NCBI GenBank assembly: GCA_038240875.1
Contig: JBBRGG010000027.1
Coordinates: 1 to 20,320, forward strand
Length of the DNA: 20,320 nucleotides
From: JBBRGG01 sp038240875
GTDB taxonomy: Bacteria; Planctomycetota; Phycisphaerae; Phycisphaerales; UBA1924
Reading direction: 5' to 3'
Shown: positions 17,035 through 20,320 of the stretch, in pieces
Position numbering within the stretch: the stretch's first letter is position 1
Layout of the letters: the number at the start of each line of letters is the position of its first letter
Made by a program: the position numbers and the translations under genes
The notes under the pieces: generated by a model
Told to the model about the DNA's origin: nothing
Databases searched by the model: none
What the model saw: only the letters and a program-made list of their open reading frames with translations

Positions 17035-18759
17035 ATGTCAAACCAAATCAATACATCTATGAAGTTTGGCCATGCTAATCACTGTCGTACGCAAAGTTCT
17101 GTTCATCAACCTAATAACCATCCTGATTATAATCTTAATCACCGACATAACCAAAGCCTCACGAGCGCGTTGTCGCTCCTGATTCTGGCGGGTACATCTT
17201 TGTGCCTGCCCGCGTTTGCTTCAACGCCGACAACTCCTGCTGCATCGATTTCTGAGCGTGAAGTTTCACAATCTCAGCCCCAGACTCCTCCCACCCGCCG
17301 CCCACCCCGTGGCACTCCACCGCCGCCCCCGGTAACGCAGCCAACTCCAGCGCCAACCACGCCCGACCCCAGCGCCCCCTCGCCAGATCCCAACGCGCCC
17401 AAAGATCCTAATGCGCCAGCAACCCCGGCCAATCCAGCCGCCCCTATCACTCCGTCTCCAGCCTCTCCAATCATGCCCGCCCCGGCAACGACTCCAAACC
17501 CAAATGACACGTCTCTCGCGCCCGACCCCAAGGCTCCAAAGCTCGGCGAAAAGATCCTCACTCGTTCGCAGCAGCGCGATTGGATTTTGACAGCGCGAAT
17601 TACCGTGCATAGCGATAATGCACGCCAAAAAGAACGCACACGTGATCCGCGTACCGGCAAAACCGCAGAACTTCCAAAGATCACTCCCTTTAACTTTGAA
17701 ACCCTTAGCATGGTCTTCCCCATGGTTCTCTCAACTGCGGGAAGTAACCTGATAATCAGCGATTACAAAGGCGTCCTCAAGCTCGAGGACCGCGAAGTGG
17801 ATACTTCCGTCACTGTTCTGAAGGGGTACGCAGGCGGCTTGCAATTGGGTCGTTGGGACGCCGTTGAACGCCCCGCGCAGACGCAGGCCCGTCAAGTATC
17901 ACTCGAAATCGAGATTCCGACAACGTGCTATCGACTCACGTTCAACGAAGCCGAGGCAAACAAGGTTCCCTGGCCAACCAAGTCCTGGCCAGAAGCCGCC
18001 AACTCCACGTTTGCATCTCAGCTATGGCTTGATTCAGGCGTCAACGACCAAGGTAAGACAATCGCTTACGATCCTTCGTCCATCGATGCCGCGATCGAGA
18101 AATACCTGCGCGAAGCAGGAGTTGATTCGGCGAAATCGATCAGTCCCACAAGGCTTGCCAAGCTCTTGACGCAAAAGGTGTGGCGCGATGTTCAACCTAG
18201 CGGCAACGGCTTGACGTTCCGCTCCGGCACCGGCCAACTCGCGGGCATTAAGGTTCAGTCGCCATTCATCACACTAGAAACAGGTCGAGGCAGCGAACAC
18301 GACATCCCCGCGCTGCTATGCACTTTACTTCGTCGGGCAGGCTTACCTGCGCGCGTCGTGATCGGCTATGACTCCAGCAAGTCAGACGATGGCTTCCTGA
18401 AAGAAGGGTCGCGCGAACGCAGGCTTCGCTCGTGGGTTGAGTTCTATCTCTTCGATGAAGCCGCTAATACATTCAACTGGATCCCTATCGACATCGTCGC
18501 GCTCCGCAAGTCTTCGAGCCGCGAACAAGTGCTCGACCGTAATTGGCGCTACTTCGGTGGCGGGCCGGACTTTGATTCCATCATCCCGATCGCGACCAAT
18601 TTCCATCCGCCCACCGATGTTGTCGCTTATGGCTCGCCTGGTATGTGGGGCTGGTTCGTAACGCCCATCGCGCCAGCCAACGCTGAACAAACCCTCGAGT
18701 TCAGGGCTACTCGTAAACCCGTCCGTGGTGGCGATAAAAAACCAACCACGCAACGCTAA
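17035..18759 (+). CDS. Secreted transglutaminase-like protein with a Pro-rich linker, probably inactive
   Basis: From the ATG at 17035 (574 residues) there is a long polar N-terminus, a hydrophobic signal segment at about 41-62 (SALSLLILAGTSLCLPAFA, cut likely before STP), then a Pro/Thr/Ala-rich linker at about 64-170. The remainder has a beta-rich domain and a transglutaminase-like core: TGRGSEHDIPALLCTLLRRAG then LPARVVIGYD (about 416-445), RSWVEFYL (465-472) and NWIPIDIV (481-488). In active members the pattern is GxCxD, then HxWVE, then D. Here Glu421 stands at the Cys position, Arg465 at the His position, and only Asp486 remains. The fold is therefore likely but hydrolase or transferase activity is not. 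An in-frame TTG at 17014 is less likely. Location: periplasm or outside. Confidence 0.78.
   Translation: MSNQINTSMKFGHANHCRTQSSVHQPNNHPDYNLNHRHNQSLTSALSLLILAGTSLCLPAFASTPTTPAASISEREVSQSQPQTPPTRRPPRGTPPPPPVTQPTPAPTTPDPSAPSPDPNAPKDPNAPATPANPAAPITPSPASPIMPAPATTPNPNDTSLAPDPKAPKLGEKILTRSQQRDWILTARITVHSDNARQKERTRDPRTGKTAELPKITPFNFETLSMVFPMVLSTAGSNLIISDYKGVLKLEDREVDTSVTVLKGYAGGLQLGRWDAVERPAQTQARQVSLEIEIPTTCYRLTFNEAEANKVPWPTKSWPEAANSTFASQLWLDSGVNDQGKTIAYDPSSIDAAIEKYLREAGVDSAKSISPTRLAKLLTQKVWRDVQPSGNGLTFRSGTGQLAGIKVQSPFITLETGRGSEHDIPALLCTLLRRAGLPARVVIGYDSSKSDDGFLKEGSRERRLRSWVEFYLFDEAANTFNWIPIDIVALRKSSSREQVLDRNWRYFGGGPDFDSIIPIATNFHPPTDVVAYGSPGMWGWFVTPIAPANAEQTLEFRATRKPVRGGDKKPTTQR
17290..17308 (-). other. 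Strong G-quadruplex-type motif on the minus strand
   Basis: The + strand reads CCCACCCGCCGCCCACCCC, so the minus strand has four G-runs of 4, 3, 3 and 3 with loops of 1, 4 and 1 nt. It falls in the Pro-rich linker codons of the transglutaminase-like gene, on the template strand. Whether it folds in the cell is not known. Confidence 0.5.
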
Positions 18760-18860
18760 TGCACCCAGCGAAACGTTCATACACACACCTGCGCATCATC
18801 TGAAATCGGCTTCTCTCTGAACACAGCGAGCCATTCATTTCGGTGCGCTGTTATCTCATG

Positions 18861-20320
18861 CTATTTCAACTCAAATCGAACTTCTGCCGCCTCACCTTTC
18901 TTGGCCTCTTCAGTTGCTTCAACCACAGTGATTCGGCTCGCTTCAACGCCGCCTTCGTTCGTCAACACGTTTCTGGCCGCCTGCGCACGTGCGCTCGCGA
19001 GCGCGAGATAGACGTCGGGTTGTATGTCAGTTTGTTCAATCATAAACTTCTCGCGTTGTTCGGCGGTGAACGCCGCTCGTTGCTTCTCGGGAATCTCTCG
19101 CGCCGACGCGAGGAAAGCAGATTCAACCTGCCTTTCATAGATTTCCTGAGTTAAGCTCAGCACGCGTGGGTCGCGGTTCTTCGCCGCGTCGAGCATTCGC
19201 GCGCGAAGTGCTTTGCGCTTGAGAACAAGTTCATCCGCCTCTGTACTTGGCACAGCAAGCATCTCCAGTTTAAGCCCCGGCCTCGCTTTCATTGCCTGCG
19301 CAAGCACGTCGAGCCGTACCAAACTCGCCGCATCCAATTGATCGGTACCAGGGTTGAACGCCGCTCGTGAAAGGTCGTCGCCTTCGAGCGCGCCAAACGC
19401 CGCTCCAATAATCTGAAACGGCGCCGTCGCGGCCTTTACAAACATATTCGTGATCGCACGCCACGCCAGCCCGGTCACGGAAAAATCCGGATCGTCGATC
19501 CTGCCTTCGATCCCAATGTTGGCGTCGATCTGTTCATTCAAATCGCGCAGCAACGCTAATCCAAGCTCAATGGGAACGTCCAGTGCCTCATCACTCGGCA
19601 CGCTCTTGCCCACATAAAACGCATCAAGATTTATCTTGAGCGAACCCTTCAACGCGCCCTCCTTCAGCGTCACAGGCAGGTTCAACGTTGTCCGACCACG
19701 ATCAATCGTGTACCCAATGAATCTGCCCGAAGCTGAATCGAAGTCACGCAAAGGCATCGAAGCAACGACTATGTTCAAGTCCCCATTGGGCACCGCGCGA
19801 AACGCGTCCACCGTGCCACGAACAGTCAAGCGGCCCGTGTCCTGCAGCATCGCATTTAAATCAACCGTCGTATGCGCACCTTCACGCGTTGCAAAGTTGT
19901 TCACGTTCATATCGATACGCCCGAGCGACACAATCATCGCCGGTTCCGTAGTGGTATCACGCACCGCTACCGAGCCATTCTGTATCGCAATTGCGCCAAC
20001 TTCAATCCCAAACCCAGGCACGGGCAATCCGTAATACGCCGATGATGCTCCGTCCGCCGCGACGATTTCCTTCTGCTTTGCTCCATCAACAGGAACGGGC
20101 GGGAGCAAAGCCATCACCAGCGAAGCACTCGGCGAATCTACAGCGATCGACGTCACCTTCGCATTGAGCCTCGCCAAATCCACGACCAAGCCAGCAAAAT
20201 CAACATTCACAGCCGACGCGCGAGTCTCAAAGACCTTTGGTACATTCGCCTCAATCCTCGTCACGCTGCCGCCCAGGTCGCTCACCAAGCCAATTGATAA
20301 AGTATCAGTTAAACCCGCCG
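18861..20320 (-). CDS. DUF748/AsmA-like envelope protein, C-terminal part
   Basis: The frame is open through the right edge of the window, so the 5' part is missing; the TTG at 20288 is not a real start because the frame continues beyond it. The visible 486 or so residues match the DUF748 pattern, a relative of AsmA-type large envelope proteins: GIEVGAIAIQNGSVAVRDTT, then VPIELGLALLRDLNEQIDANI with GIEGRIDDPDFSV, then MFVKAATAPFQIIGAAFG, and a C-terminal OmpA-like fold region (LDVLAQAMKARPGLKLEM and ASARAQAARNVLTNEGG with ASRITVVE). Such proteins act in the envelope, with roles in lipid transport suggested for AsmA relatives; the role here is unknown. It converges on the transglutaminase-like gene across a 101-bp gap. 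Confidence 0.82.
   Translation of the reverse strand, partial: AGLTDTLSIGLVSDLGGSVTRIEANVPKVFETRASAVNVDFAGLVVDLARLNAKVTSIAVDSPSASLVMALLPPVPVDGAKQKEIVAADGASSAYYGLPVPGFGIEVGAIAIQNGSVAVRDTTTEPAMIVSLGRIDMNVNNFATREGAHTTVDLNAMLQDTGRLTVRGTVDAFRAVPNGDLNIVVASMPLRDFDSASGRFIGYTIDRGRTTLNLPVTLKEGALKGSLKINLDAFYVGKSVPSDEALDVPIELGLALLRDLNEQIDANIGIEGRIDDPDFSVTGLAWRAITNMFVKAATAPFQIIGAAFGALEGDDLSRAAFNPGTDQLDAASLVRLDVLAQAMKARPGLKLEMLAVPSTEADELVLKRKALRARMLDAAKNRDPRVLSLTQEIYERQVESAFLASAREIPEKQRAAFTAEQREKFMIEQTDIQPDVYLALASARAQAARNVLTNEGGVEASRITVVEATEEAKKGEAAEVRFELK

Noticed and set aside
18823..18851. ACAGCG/CGCTGT inverted repeat in the convergent spacer, as a bidirectional terminator
   Set aside because: Six-base arms with a 17-nt loop and no adjacent T- or A-run; too weak to call.

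Overview
The window looks like the chromosome of a planctomycete, most likely of the Phycisphaerae type. The strongest clue is a pseudopilin-like protein whose N-terminus (FTLIELLVVIAIIALLIAIL, then LPALGKARDAAR) is typical of the large prepilin-like families of that group. Others are a small companion membrane protein with an NPxTxxxTLxP signature, a HpnCDE squalene pathway, and a mixture of genes with strong Shine-Dalgarno sites and genes with none. The taxonomic call is an inference from protein character; no rRNA is present.

Layout. Positions 1-5062 hold a leftward run of five genes: ispH (isoprenoid precursor synthesis), rlmN (radical-SAM 23S rRNA methyltransferase, 2 nt after ispH), a YwaF/TIGR02206-type membrane protein, a WecA/MraY-type polyprenyl-phosphate glycosyl-1-phosphate transferase, and a multi-pass membrane protein cut by the left edge. 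Divergent from ispH, 5183-8708 holds hpnC-hpnD-hpnE, which turn farnesyl diphosphate into squalene via presqualene diphosphate and hydroxysqualene. Isoprenoid supply (ispH) and consumption (hpnCDE) therefore share one 120-bp control region, which contains a perfect 12-bp palindrome. No squalene-hopene cyclase or carotenoid gene lies in the window.

An AT-rich spacer of about 430 bp (8709-9140) precedes a two-gene rightward module: a small single-span membrane protein and a pseudopilin-like protein, closed by a clear intrinsic terminator. Next come leftward genes for a rhodanese, a lipoprotein, RecX and a small TPR protein; a rightward 3-hydroxyacyl-CoA dehydrogenase; a leftward class II fumarase; a rightward secreted transglutaminase-like protein; and a leftward DUF748/AsmA-like protein cut by the right edge.

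I see no mobile element, CRISPR array, tRNA or rRNA, and no clear new multi-gene system. The most unusual signal is a recurring one: three conserved genes (rlmN, recX, fumC) carry in-frame, short-period DNA repeats (15, 18 or 36 bp) that encode low-complexity insertions or extensions absent from ordinary family members. Also notable are a transglutaminase-like protein that seems to have lost the Cys and His of its triad, long inverted repeats directly after two stop codons, and two G-quadruplex-type G-run clusters inside Pro/Thr-rich coding segments.
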